From JAYZDF01 sp036337945 (GTDB lineage Bacteria > Myxococcota > Kuafuiibacteriia > Kuafuiibacteriales > Kuafuiibacteriaceae), in NCBI GenBank assembly GCA_036337945.1, contig JAYZDF010000131.1:1-39488 (forward strand): a stretch of 39,488 nt of DNA, in the 5' to 3' direction. The translations under genes and the position numbers were made by a program. Below are positions 1 to 11,100 of this stretch, in pieces. The first letter of the stretch is position 1. Each line of letters begins with the position of its first letter. Below the pieces are notes generated by a model, which was not told the DNA's origin, did not search any database, and saw only the letters and a program-made list of their open reading frames with translations.

Positions 1-567
1 GACGAAGTTATAAAGGGAGGTGGATGGCCTCACATTGATTGCGAAGGGAGACTCATCCGCGCCGACTACGGAAACCTTAGTATTCTGTCCTTATACATGC
101 CCTCCGGCTCCAGTAAAGAAGAGCGGCAAGTCTACAAATATGGAGTTATGGATACTTTATATGAATATATGGAGAATCTCATTCGTGACGGTCGAGATTA
201 CATAATCTGTGGCGACTGGAACATTGCCCATAAAGAAATCGACTTAAAAAATTGGAAATCCAATCGAAAAAACTCGGGCTTTTTACCAGAAGAGTGTGCC
301 TGGCTTGATAGGGTGTTCGACGAGCAAGGGTGGATCGATGCCTTTCGGGTTGTGAACCAGGAGGCAGAACAATATACCTGGTGGTCAAATCGAGGACAGG
401 CATGGGCCAAAAACGTAGGTTGGCGCATCGACTATCACATCGTTAGTCCTGGGCTAAAAGACAAGATCGTTTCAGCATCAATATACAAACGAAAGCGCTT
501 CTCAGACCACGCGCCTCTCATTCTTGATTATGACTACGAGTTAGAGACATCACGGGACAATTCGTAA
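1..567 (+). CDS. xthA: Exodeoxyribonuclease III (ExoA/XthA family), 5'-truncated by window edge
   Basis: The frame is open from the first base, so the start lies upstream; about 188 C-terminal residues are visible. Visible signatures of the endonuclease/exonuclease/phosphatase fold AP-endonuclease family are the GDWN block (near nt 211-225), the NVGWRIDYH segment (near nt 412-440) and the terminal SDHAP motif (near nt 502-516) that carries the catalytic histidine. These enzymes cleave DNA at abasic sites and remove 3' blocking groups in base excision repair in the cytoplasm. The WRIDYH form is typical of the ExoA branch rather than the E. coli XthA branch. The 3' end overlaps the converging radical SAM gene by 18 bases. 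The family assignment is very secure; the symbol is by family. Confidence 0.95.
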   Translation, partial: DEVIKGGGWPHIDCEGRLIRADYGNLSILSLYMPSGSSKEERQVYKYGVMDTLYEYMENLIRDGRDYIICGDWNIAHKEIDLKNWKSNRKNSGFLPEECAWLDRVFDEQGWIDAFRVVNQEAEQYTWWSNRGQAWAKNVGWRIDYHIVSPGLKDKIVSASIYKRKRFSDHAPLILDYDYELETSRDNS

Positions 568-1611
568 TCTTTTTCGACCCCATTGTCCGGGGCTTTCAGC
601 AAACCGTCCGTGTATTGATTCCCCACAATTCGGGCAGGAATCGCCGATTATGCGGTAGTCCGTGATTTCGTACCAATCTCGAATGACGAGCTCTGAATCA
701 CATTTCGGGCAGAAAGTCGTATCGCCGGATCTATCATGAACGTTTCCAGTGTAAACATACCAAAGGCCCTCTTCCTTTGCGATTCGCCGAGCGCGTTGAA
801 GAGTGCTCTTGGGAGTCTTCGGTATATCTCGCATACGAAAATCTGGTTGGAAAGCCGAGAAATGAAGCGGAACCGCTGGTCCAAGAGCCTCAAGTATCCA
901 ATTAGACAACCTTCGTAATTCGTCGTCGGAGTCATTCATATTAGGAATTAAAAGCGTTGTTATTTCGAACCACACATCGGTCTCATTTTTGAGATACAAC
1001 AAGGTATCGAGAACAGGTTGTAGTTCGCTTTTGGTCACTTTGCGATAAAAGTCATTTGTGAACGCCTTAAGATCAATATTTGCGGCGTCAATCTCTGAGA
1101 AGAATTCTTTTCGAGCTTCATTTGTGATGTATCCAGCAGTAACAGCCACCGTTTTGATGTCTCGTTCGCGACAAGCAACCGCGGTATCTAAAGCGTACTC
1201 TAGAAATATCACCGGATCATTGTAAGTAAATGCGATAGAATGACAGTCATGCTTCACACAGGCTTCGGCCAGTTGTTCTGGGAGTGCGATGCTCGAGAGT
1301 GTATCCATCTCTCGTGATTTAGATATGTCCCAATTTTGACAAAAGTCGCAAGAAAGGTTGCATCCCGCAGTTCCAAAAGAAAGAACACTACTTCCAGGGT
1401 AAAAGTGGTTCAATGGTTTTTTTTCGATCGGGTCGATAACAAACCCGCTACTCTTCCCATAGGTGGTAAGTTTCATTTGTTCGTTTTCATTTTTCCGAAC
1501 GAAACACATACCTCGTTGCCCAGTATGAAGTCGGCAAAACCGAGGGCAAAGGTCACATTGAACTCTACCGTCAGAAAGTTTATGCCAGTAGCGAGCGGAA
1601 ACGCTATGCAT
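550..1611 (-). CDS. amrS: AmmeMemoRadiSam system radical SAM enzyme
   Basis: A 353-residue radical SAM protein related to pyruvate-formate-lyase activating enzymes. The N-terminus has a Cys cluster (C19, C22, C26, C36). It is followed by the family-typical segment DPIEKKPLNHF and the radical SAM cluster motif CNLSCDFC (C84, C88, C91; CxxxCxxC) that binds a [4Fe-4S] cluster and SAM. The C-terminus has a zinc-ribbon-like pair, CPKC and CPNC. The order matches the AmmeMemoRadiSam radical SAM family, whose substrate is not firmly established. The usual partners Memo and AMMECR1 are not adjacent here. The ATG at 1611 was chosen because homologous sequence starts there; a longer GTG start at 1773 would add 54 unconvincing residues. 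No strong ribosome binding site is visible. It converges on xthA with an 18-base overlap. Confidence 0.9.
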   Translation of the reverse strand: MHSVSARYWHKLSDGRVQCDLCPRFCRLHTGQRGMCFVRKNENEQMKLTTYGKSSGFVIDPIEKKPLNHFYPGSSVLSFGTAGCNLSCDFCQNWDISKSREMDTLSSIALPEQLAEACVKHDCHSIAFTYNDPVIFLEYALDTAVACRERDIKTVAVTAGYITNEARKEFFSEIDAANIDLKAFTNDFYRKVTKSELQPVLDTLLYLKNETDVWFEITTLLIPNMNDSDDELRRLSNWILEALGPAVPLHFSAFQPDFRMRDIPKTPKSTLQRARRIAKEEGLWYVYTGNVHDRSGDTTFCPKCDSELVIRDWYEITDYRIIGDSCPNCGESIHGRFAESPGQWGRKRLRIVP

Positions 1612-2189
1612 ACAAAGACCATAGATGAGTTCCCAAAAGTTAGTCGACCTGTAGCAAAAAAATAATGATGAGATTATTTCTCTTGGAGTAGTCCGACAAG
1701 TTTTGCACGACCCATTGACTAGAGGGTCTACGTTTTCGAGAAATATAGGGCCCCGTAGATACAGAATCGACACGTTCAGAATTGACAGGAGGAGTACGCG
1801 ATCCGGCGATAAGATCAGTTGTTTCGCAAAATCGTACGAGACTTACCTCTTCAGCTCGTTATCTGACCAACTGAGTAGGGGATGGTTCGACAGGCCTAGG
1901 CTGACTAGAATATGGGAAATACCACTAATCAGAATGAGAGCTTCGGGCATTAAGTGGGACGCGTTCCAAGTCCAACTTAAGACGGAAAATATACTCCAAG
2001 AAAACGACGAACAATTACCGTATTTACCCTCAATCAGGCCCGATTCATCATGGTGTTTAACCCTGTAAAAGAGCCAGACTTGAAGAGGAATATTTGTCGA
2101 CAATAAAAGAGCGATTTTGGTCAATTATTTAAAGCATAACCACTCGTGAATACATGGATTTTCCGCGCCGAGATACTTATGATAAATCG
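1612..2189. other. Long intergenic region between divergent genes
   Basis: This 578-base stretch lies between the start of the radical SAM gene and the start of the giant secreted-protein gene. Open frames of 121 codons (plus, 1703-2068) and 93 codons (minus, 1843-2124) exist. They overlap each other, lack good ribosome binding sites and encode no recognisable domain, so I do not call them. The region presumably carries promoters and leaders for both flanking genes. No convincing structured RNA or hairpin terminator was found by eye. Confidence 0.5.
2080..2107 (+). promoter_or_regulatory. Candidate sigma70-like promoter for the giant surface-protein gene
   Basis: TTGAAG at 2080-2085 (4 of 6 to the -35 consensus) is followed after 16 bases by AATAAA at 2102-2107 (4 of 6 to the -10 consensus). 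This would give a leader of roughly 75 bases before the ATG at 2190. It is only a pattern match in an AT-rich region and could be chance. Confidence 0.2.
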
Positions 2190-5100
2190 ATGTTTTCGCG
2201 CAAAGTTATTGCTCAGTTGTTACTGGCGTTTGCTATTCATGTTTTCCCCTTTTCGACAAGCTATGCTCAAGACTCCGGAGGCCCCGATCTCGCAGGGTAT
2301 GCTTGGGAGACAATCGTACACCGGATGGACACGCTCAGCAGTGGAGCGACCGGCGTTAGTCTGGGAAATGATGAAGTTTCAAACGCGTTACCAATTGGGT
2401 TCACGTTTCCATTCTACGGTCGCAATTACACTCAGTTCTATATTAGCTCTAACGGATTCATCACATTTTTAGCGAACCAAAACCACGGTTGTTGCTCGGG
2501 GCCAGTTCTTCCTCAAGCCGGAAATCCAAACGGTTTGATTGCAGGATATTGGGAAGACCTAAATCCAAGCGCTGGCGGTCAAATCAAATACGAAATGCTT
2601 GGCAGCGCACCTAGCCGTCGAATGGTCGTTCATTTCATTGACGTTCCACACAACAGCAACGCCGCGACAGCAAACTTTCAGATCGTACTTTTTGAAGGTC
2701 GAGGCGATTTTGAAATTCGCCATCAAAACTCGGCGAGCAACGGGGGTGATCACGTCATTGGTTATGAAAATGACGTTGGGCAAGACGGGTTGACAATTAG
2801 AAATGGCGACATAAGTCTCACGAACCAAAGCTTTCGCATAACAGCAAACAGCAACTCTGACGGCCCAGATACATATGGTTATAGTTGGACTGAAGTACAA
2901 GGAACGCCAGATACTGCGATCAACGCGCACCAACTTATTTTAGGTGACGATAGCGTTTCGTCTGCAGTGGACATTGGCTTTCCGTTTACGTTCTACGGTG
3001 AAGAATTTTCTCAGCTTTACGTTAGCTCGAATGGATTTGTAAGTTTTGTGTCGAATCAAGGAAATGGCTGCTGCAACGGAAGACCATTTCCGAATACAGC
3101 AAATCCAGATGCCATCATCGCGGGCTACTGGGGAGACCTAAACCCGAGCGCCGGAGGTTCGATCTGGTATAAACTTCAAGGCAACGCGCCAAACAGAAAA
3201 TTCATTCTCGAATTTGTCAACGTCCCTCAAGCGGGTGGAAGTTATCCTGTCAGTTTTTCGGTAGTGCTGCATGAAGGACGAGGTAATTTTGAAATACAAC
3301 ACAGAAGCTGTGTTGCTCGAAATGATCGTGCCTATTACAGCACCGGTTTTCAAAACCGAGACGGTAGCTCTGGTCTTTCTATCCGATTCGGAAACTTCAG
3401 TAGTCAAGGCAAGATATTCAGAGTCGATGCGCCTGTTGGCAACTCGAACAACGGCGGTCCCGATAGTTATGGATATACTTGGGAACAGACGGCTGGGAAC
3501 TTTAACCGTATCGACGCCGCAACTGGAGCAATTCCAGTTGTTCTGCAAGACGATCAAGTCACCGACGCCATCGGCATTGGATTTGGCTTCACATATTACG
3601 GTGTAGAATACGAAAACGTCTACATTTCTTCCAATGGCTTTCTGTCTTTTCTTCCTAATCAACCGAACGGTTGCTGTCGGGGAGTTGTGTCGCCTGATAC
3701 GAGTGGGCCCAATGGAATTATCTCGGGATATTGGTCCGACTTAAATCCTTCAGGTGGAGGAACAATAGATTATCAAGTTCTGGGAAATGCTCCGAATCGT
3801 GAGTTCGTGGTTCAATTCAACCAAATTCCTCACAGTGGATCAAATTCAATTGCGCTCGTAAGTTTCCAAATTGTCCTTTTCGAAAACGGGAGCCACTTTG
3901 AGATTCGATTTGACAATGCAACAAGTGACGGAACGGTTCACAGCACTGGCTTTGAAAATGAAACAGGTAACTATGGCTTGCCCATCAGGCAGGGGAACTA
4001 CAATCTCCAACAAATCACTTTCCGAGTAACTGCACCCACAGCCGGCGGAGGACCTGACGCATTTGGTTATCGATGGTTCCCCATACCCACAAACTCTGAG
4101 GATATCAGCAACACAAACTCACTTACACTAGGCGACGATAGTATTTCAGACCCGCTACCTCTTGGATTCACCTTTCGGTATTATGGCGAGGAATACTCCG
4201 CGCTAAGGGTTGGATCGAATGGTTTCATAACCTTCCTCGACAATCAAAACCAAGGTTGTTGCAGCGGAGTGGAGTTTCCAAACGCGAATAGCCCCGACGG
4301 ACTAATCGCAGCATATTGGGAGGACCTCAATCCACAGGCTGGCGGAAACATATGGTACGCTGAACGTGGAAACGCACCAAACCGACGGTTTATTGTTCAC
4401 TTTGACCAAGTTCCGCACTCTTCGAACAGCGGCAACCCGTCTAGCGATCTCGCATCATTCCAAATTGTTCTCTTCGAAGATGGAAACAATTTTGAGATTA
4501 GGCTCTTAGATGTTCAAAGCGACGGCGGCACTCATGCCACAGGATTTGAAGACAATCTCGGTCAAGTTGGGCTCACCATCCAACACGGCAACTACAGTGT
4601 CCAGCAGAGAAGTTATCGGATTATTGCACCGGTACAAGACGCTGGTGGTCCAGATAATTTCGGATATCGATGGAGCGCGACGCAATTTGCATACGACGAT
4701 ATCCAAACGAGCAATGGAAGCGGAATTACTCTCGCCGATGACCAAATCTCTGGCGCGATTCCAATTGGGTTCCCCTTTTCGTTCTACGGTGACACCAAAA
4801 ATCAAGTTTACGTGAGCTCCAATGGTTTCTTAAGTTTTGACCCCACCGCTTCTGCTGCATGTTGTCAGCGACTTGGGGCACCAGACAGCACACTACCGAA
4901 TGATATTATCGCGGGTTTTTGGGGCGACCTGGATCCGTCTGCAGGCGGAAATATCCGTTATCAAACCCTCGGCTCAACGCCAAACCGACAGTTCGTCGTT
5001 CAATACACGGACATACCACACGCAAGAAGCGCAAATACCGCTAGTTTCCAGATTGTTCTTTTCGAAGGCTCGAACGATTTTGAAATTCGTCACCTCGACT

Positions 5101-8100
5101 GTGCGCACGATGGTAGTTCGCACGTCACTGGATTTGAGGATGCTCAAGGAAGTAACGGACTGACAATTCGCCAGGGAACTTTCGATAGCCAAAATACGTC
5201 ATGGCGAATTCGTGCTCCAGCGGGAGCGACGGGCGGCCCAGACAGCGTCGGTTACCGTTGGGTTGTTGCGAATCATTCGTTTGAAGATATCTCCAACACC
5301 AACCGCATCACTGTCACCGATGACGGCATGTCATCCTCAATCAATATTGGTTTTGATTTCGTCTACTACCGAAGACTTTACTCACGCGTTTTTGCGAGTC
5401 CGAATGGGTTCATATCATTTTTGGCAAACCAAAGCGGTGGATGCTGCGCTGGGCGACAGTCTCCGGACATCAATAATCCCAATGCAGTCATCGCAGCTTA
5501 TTGGGAAGATCTATCTCCTCCGACCGGAGGAACCTTGTGGCACGATACCCGAGGAACCGCACCAAACCGCCGCTTTATTGTTCAATGGCAAGATGTTGCT
5601 CACTTCGGTGGCGGCAATGAAGTGACTATGCAGATTGTTCTTTATGAAGGTCGAGGCGATTTTGAAATCCGTATAGTGAATGCGCCAAGTGATGGTGGAA
5701 CGCATGCCACTGGCTTCGAAAATCATCTAGGAACAGTTGGATTACCGATTGCGCAAGGCAACTTCTCGCTGGCGAATCGAAGTTATCGAGTTCTTGCCCC
5801 CGAACCCAACAGTGCTGGAGGACCGTACTCTACGGCAGAAGGTCAGGATATTCGACTAGAAGGTTTTTGCCTCGGGTGCACAAGCTACGCGTGGGATTTT
5901 GATGGAGATGGGGTCTTCGACGATGCGAACGGACACAATCCTGTGTACAGCGCAGCGGCGGTCGACGGACTCGCAGCGCAAACGATAAGTATGCGAGGCT
6001 GCGTCACCACCAACAACTGTATGGATCTTACAACGACCGTGTTGGTAACGAATGTCGCTCCGACGATCACAAGTTCCCCACCACTTTTCGCGGGTGAAAA
6101 CCAAGTTTACTCCTACGATGCTGAGGCCTCTGACCCGGCGGGAAGTCTAGACGATTTATCTTGGACTTTAGTGCGTGGTCCTCCGGGAATGACCATCAAT
6201 CGAGTCACAGGTGTAGTCTCCTACACTGGCTCAATTGGAAACTACCCGATTATTATCCGCGTCTCAGATGATGACGGCGGGCAATCTGAGCAATCTTATA
6301 ATCTTCAAGTGATCAGCCGTGGTCCAGATCAAGAAGGCTACGTTTGGGAAAAAAGACCACACTCTTTTGCAACTCCTCCTTCTAGCGCAACGTCTCTAAC
6401 CTTGACCGACGAACTGATAAGCGATGCTGTGAGCTTAGGCTTTTCTTTTCCCTTCTACGGAGTTGATTACACGACAGCTCGAATATCTTCGAACGGCTTT
6501 ATTACGTTCGCAGCAAATCAATCAACCGGTTGTTGCAGTGGCCAAGAGTTTCCAGCGGCAAGTGATCCAAATGCGCTTATTGCAGGCTTCTGGGAAGACC
6601 TAGACCCTAGTCGAGGCGGAAGTGTGAAATACCACACGGATGGTTCTGCACCGAACCGACGGTTCTACGTAAGTTTTGAAAACGTACAACATGCCGGTGG
6701 CGGCAACCCAGTAACATTCCAAATCGTTCTTCATGAATCAACCGGTGACTTTGAGATTCGTCATCAAAGCTGTCCAAGTGATGGTGGTAATCATTCTACC
6801 GGCTTTGAAGATCCGACAGGCGCACAAGGCTTATCGATCGGCTATGGAAACTTCAGCAGCTATAGCCAAACCTGGTACATAACGGCGCCAGACAATTCTG
6901 GCGCTGGCGGACCTTACGCTGTAGCCGAAGGCGGTACCGTCACATTGAATGGAAGCTGTAACCGCAACGTGTGCTCTAGCCTAGATTGGGATCTCGACAA
7001 TAATGGCCAATTCAATGATGCTGTCGGTGCAACACCTGTTTTCTTAGCTGACGGCTACGACGGTCCTAGTCAACGCACTATCCGGCTACGGGCCTGTCGG
7101 CAGCCGACGGACTGCTCAACGTATATGAGCACAATTAGTATTCGCAACGCGAATCCTGAATTTGTCTCAAACCCGCCGACTGTTGTCGGACGTGGCGAAG
7201 CCTTATCATACCGCGCCGTCGCGACAGATCCCGCGCGAACGGGTGACCCTATTGTTTACGAGCTTATTGCTGGTCCCAGCGGGATGCAGATAGAAACAAC
7301 GGGTCGACTTAGCTGGATTGCGAACACAACGAACACCACCGAAAGCGTAACCATACGAGCTCGTGATGATGATGGCGGACAAATCGACCAAACCTTTACC
7401 ATCAATATTGAAGATCGCGGACCAGACGATTTCGGCTACTCTTGGAGTCCAACGAATCATGCCTGGGAAGACATCGAACAAACGGGAGCCAACGCCGTAC
7501 CGCGAGGCGATAACCGCGTCGGTTCCGCGATTCCGATTGGATTTACATTTCGATATTATGGTGCCGGCTACACCGACGCATACGTCAGTACAAATGGTTT
7601 CCTCACTTTCCTATCTGGACAGTCGCAAGGGTGCTGCAGTGGAAGGCGCTTACCCAATACCGGTTCGCCGAATGCAATCATCGCCGGTTACTGGGAGGAT
7701 TTGGACTACCGATCTCGAGGTTCAATTCGATACGAGACACTTGGAACTGCACCAAATCGGCGCTTCATCGTTCAATTTAGTGATGTGCCTCATCGCAGAC
7801 ACCTGAATCAAACCGTAACCATGCAAATCGTTTTATTCGAACGTAGCAATAACATCGAGCTACGGTACCAAGATGCGCAAAGCGATGGCGGTAATCACGC
7901 AACCGGTCTTGAAAATGTGAATGGAAGAGATGGGCTGACAATCCGTTATGGTGACTATAGTCTAACCAATACGACCTTTAGAATAGATGCACCTCAAGAA
8001 AACTCTGCTGGCGGACCCTACTACGTAGCCGAAGGTGGAAGCATAACCTTGTTTGGTCAATGCAGCGCCTGCAACACTTTCAATTGGGACTTTGATAACG

Positions 8101-11100
8101 ACTTGAACTTTGATGATGCGGTTGGGGCAACTCCAACTTTCGACGCAGGTAGCCTAGACGGTCCGATTGTAGGGAAGAAGATTGCGCTTAGAGCCTGCGA
8201 GCCTTCCGGTGCTTGCACTGTCCTTGAAAGCACAGTCGACATATCGAACCTTCGGCCAACAATCATTAGTCAGCCGAACACCACGGTTGCCGCAGGCGAC
8301 CCGTATATTTATCGCGCGGTGGCAACAGACCCAGCCAATAACAACGGACAAGAGGGTGACCCCATAACTTGGAGTCTGATTCGAGGACCTAATGGCATGA
8401 ACATTCATCCGTCGCGAGGTTTTCTTGTTTGGAACAACACAACGGGTTTTGATGGACCTCAGCGAGTTCAGATTCGAGCCACTGACGGTGATGGCGGTCG
8501 TCACGACCAGACTTTCTGGTTGAACGTCGTCAATCGCGGGCCCGACAACTTTGGGTATACCTGGGAAGAAGTCTTTTTCTCTTGGGAAGATATTTCAAGC
8601 AGCGGGACCCGACTCAATCTCGGTGGTAACAGTGTTTCTTCTGCGATACCTATCGGATTCGATTTCCTATATTACGGACGCGACTTCAGTACGACTCGAG
8701 TTGCCTCGAACGGGTTTCTCTCGTTTCTGAGTGGACAAGGAAGTGGTTGCTGTTCGGGTGCATCATTCCCCAACACCAATAATCCTAACGCAGTTATCGC
8801 GGGTTACTGGGTCGACCTTGAGCCGCGACGAGGTACTGTTCATTACCAAACGCTCGGTAGCGCACCGAATCGGCGATTCATTGTGCAATACAGCGATGTC
8901 CCTCACCGAGGCCCAAATACCCATCCTGCAACATTTCAAATTGTACTCTTCGAAGGCAAGGGAGATTTTGAGATTCGACACCGTCTAATCACGCGAGATA
9001 CCGGAATCACTCGCGCAGGTTCCACAGGTTTCGAAAATCACAACGGAACTGACGGTCTCGTTATCCGTAGAGGAAATATCACGTCGAGAGATACTGCATG
9101 GAAAGTCTTCGCTCCAACTACTCCTGAAATAACGACCGCAGAGTTCACACCAGTAGCCCAACCAGAGCGTGTGGATTTTACAGTCGCGGCCGCAACACCT
9201 TCACAATGGACAATTCAGCTTAGGCATGTGCCTCGAACTGGTCGATGTGAAGACGAAACGGGAACCTTAATTGCGCATCGCGTATACACAACACGTACCT
9301 CCACGAACTCAACGATTGGTGGACTAGCTCAAGACACACGTTACTGCTGGTACGCAAAAGCGTCTAGCCGAGCGCAGGTATCTGCTGAACGCGGCGTCCG
9401 GATTGATGGTCTCAATGAATATATGGAAGTGGCAGATGATGCGAGCTTGGACTTCACGGGAAGCTTCTCCATGTCTACATGGATTTGGATCGACAGCTAC
9501 CCAGCAAACGGTCGGTTTGTTCCGCTCATCGCAAAATCACACTCCTCTGAAGCGCAAGGCGTTTATAGCATCCAGCTTGATAGCAATGGCCAAGCGGGTC
9601 TGATGCTCAGTGACGGTAATTCCGCCGCAGCAATTCGCTCTGGTTGGACCTCTCCTTTGACCGTAGGCAGTTGGCACAACATCACGTCGGTCTACGATCG
9701 ACTTGCTGGTACTGCGAGCATTTATGTAAACGGTAGTTTAGCGACCACAGGTAATTGGTCTGAAACTGTTGCAGTTTCCGATCGTTCCCTCACGATTGGC
9801 CAAGGAAAATGGGGCGCCTACGATCAATATTTCCACGGGACCGTAGACGACACAGCTTTATGGAATCGGGCTCTCACGGGAACTGAAATTGCAACAGTCT
9901 ACAACTCTGGAACACCTCCCGACCTGCAACGCCAGTCAACGTCTTCTGGTCTCGTTTCTTGGTGGACCATGGGCGATGCGCCTAGCGACGACTCGACAGC
10001 TGACTCGGGACGCATTGCTGATCTCATAAACGGTCAAAACGCGACCCCACGAAACATGGAAGCGAGTGACATTATCGTATTTGATGCGTCAACTGGTGGA
10101 GGAACGACACGAATCGAATCCGGCGTCCTGCGTACACCTGCTCTACCTCAGTTTAGTTTTGACTCCCCTAGAACGGATACACCAACTTTAGGTGCAGTAA
10201 TTATCACAGCCACAACAACTGCCGATGCTACTGCGGTTGTTCAGCATACGTCAGCAGTACCCTGTCAGCCCGCTTCGAGTGCAGCTCACTTTAATGGGAA
10301 CAATATTTCTACACTGATTGGAGATATCGTAAAAGCGGATCAATTCTCAATTGAAGCCTGGATTCGGCCAGAAGTTCCTAATCAGTCGCGGCAGATACTT
10401 TCCGCACGCGACGGTAATATCAGACTCTCGTTGGTAGATGGCAGGTTTAGATTTGAAGTGACAACGTCTCAAGGTTTACGACAGCTCGATAGTCCGAACC
10501 GCATCCCAGAAGGCTACGACACTCACTTCGCTGTCACGAAGTCTCCAACCGAACTCCGTTTGTACATAAACGGTGTTCGTGTAAACAACTCACGCCATTC
10601 AGGATTGGTCGAAGGAGAACTCCCTCGATTACTCGACGTAATCCTCGGCGGCGAAGCCAACTCTGGTTTCGTTGGACTCATCAGCTCGCTGGCGATTTAC
10701 TATCGCGCAATTTCAACGACCGAGATTAGCCGACACGTCAGTATTGGGCCCAATATTGAATTGACGCCGCTCCGCTTTTTGACAGGCAACTGGTATTTCC
10801 AAGAAGCCGACGGCGTGCAATCGCTGTACGAAAACTCTGGAACGCAACTCGCGGGAGTTCGAGGCCGCCATTATGGGGCTGAATCAGTTGTAGATTCCGG
10901 TCAATTCGACTGGGAAAATAATCTGGCGATGTTCAGCAGCAACCCACGGAACCATCACCGCTATCTCGGTGGCTTACAACAAGGATACTTTTATTGTTAT
11001 CGAGTTGTGGCGACGATCGACGGAAAACAAATTACAACCTCCCCGCGAAGTATTCGAACCACGGAAGATCGCTTCCCACCTACCATTACGGCAGATGCAA

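Noticed and set aside
1703..2068. 121-codon plus-strand open frame upstream of the giant gene
   Set aside because: It overlaps a minus-strand frame of similar size, has no good ribosome binding site or recognisable domain, and its composition looks non-coding.
2277..9108. Regular repeat spacing that could suggest a CRISPR-like or satellite array
   Set aside because: The period is ~600 bp, the reading frame is continuous and the copies are conserved at protein rather than DNA level, so these are protein domain repeats.
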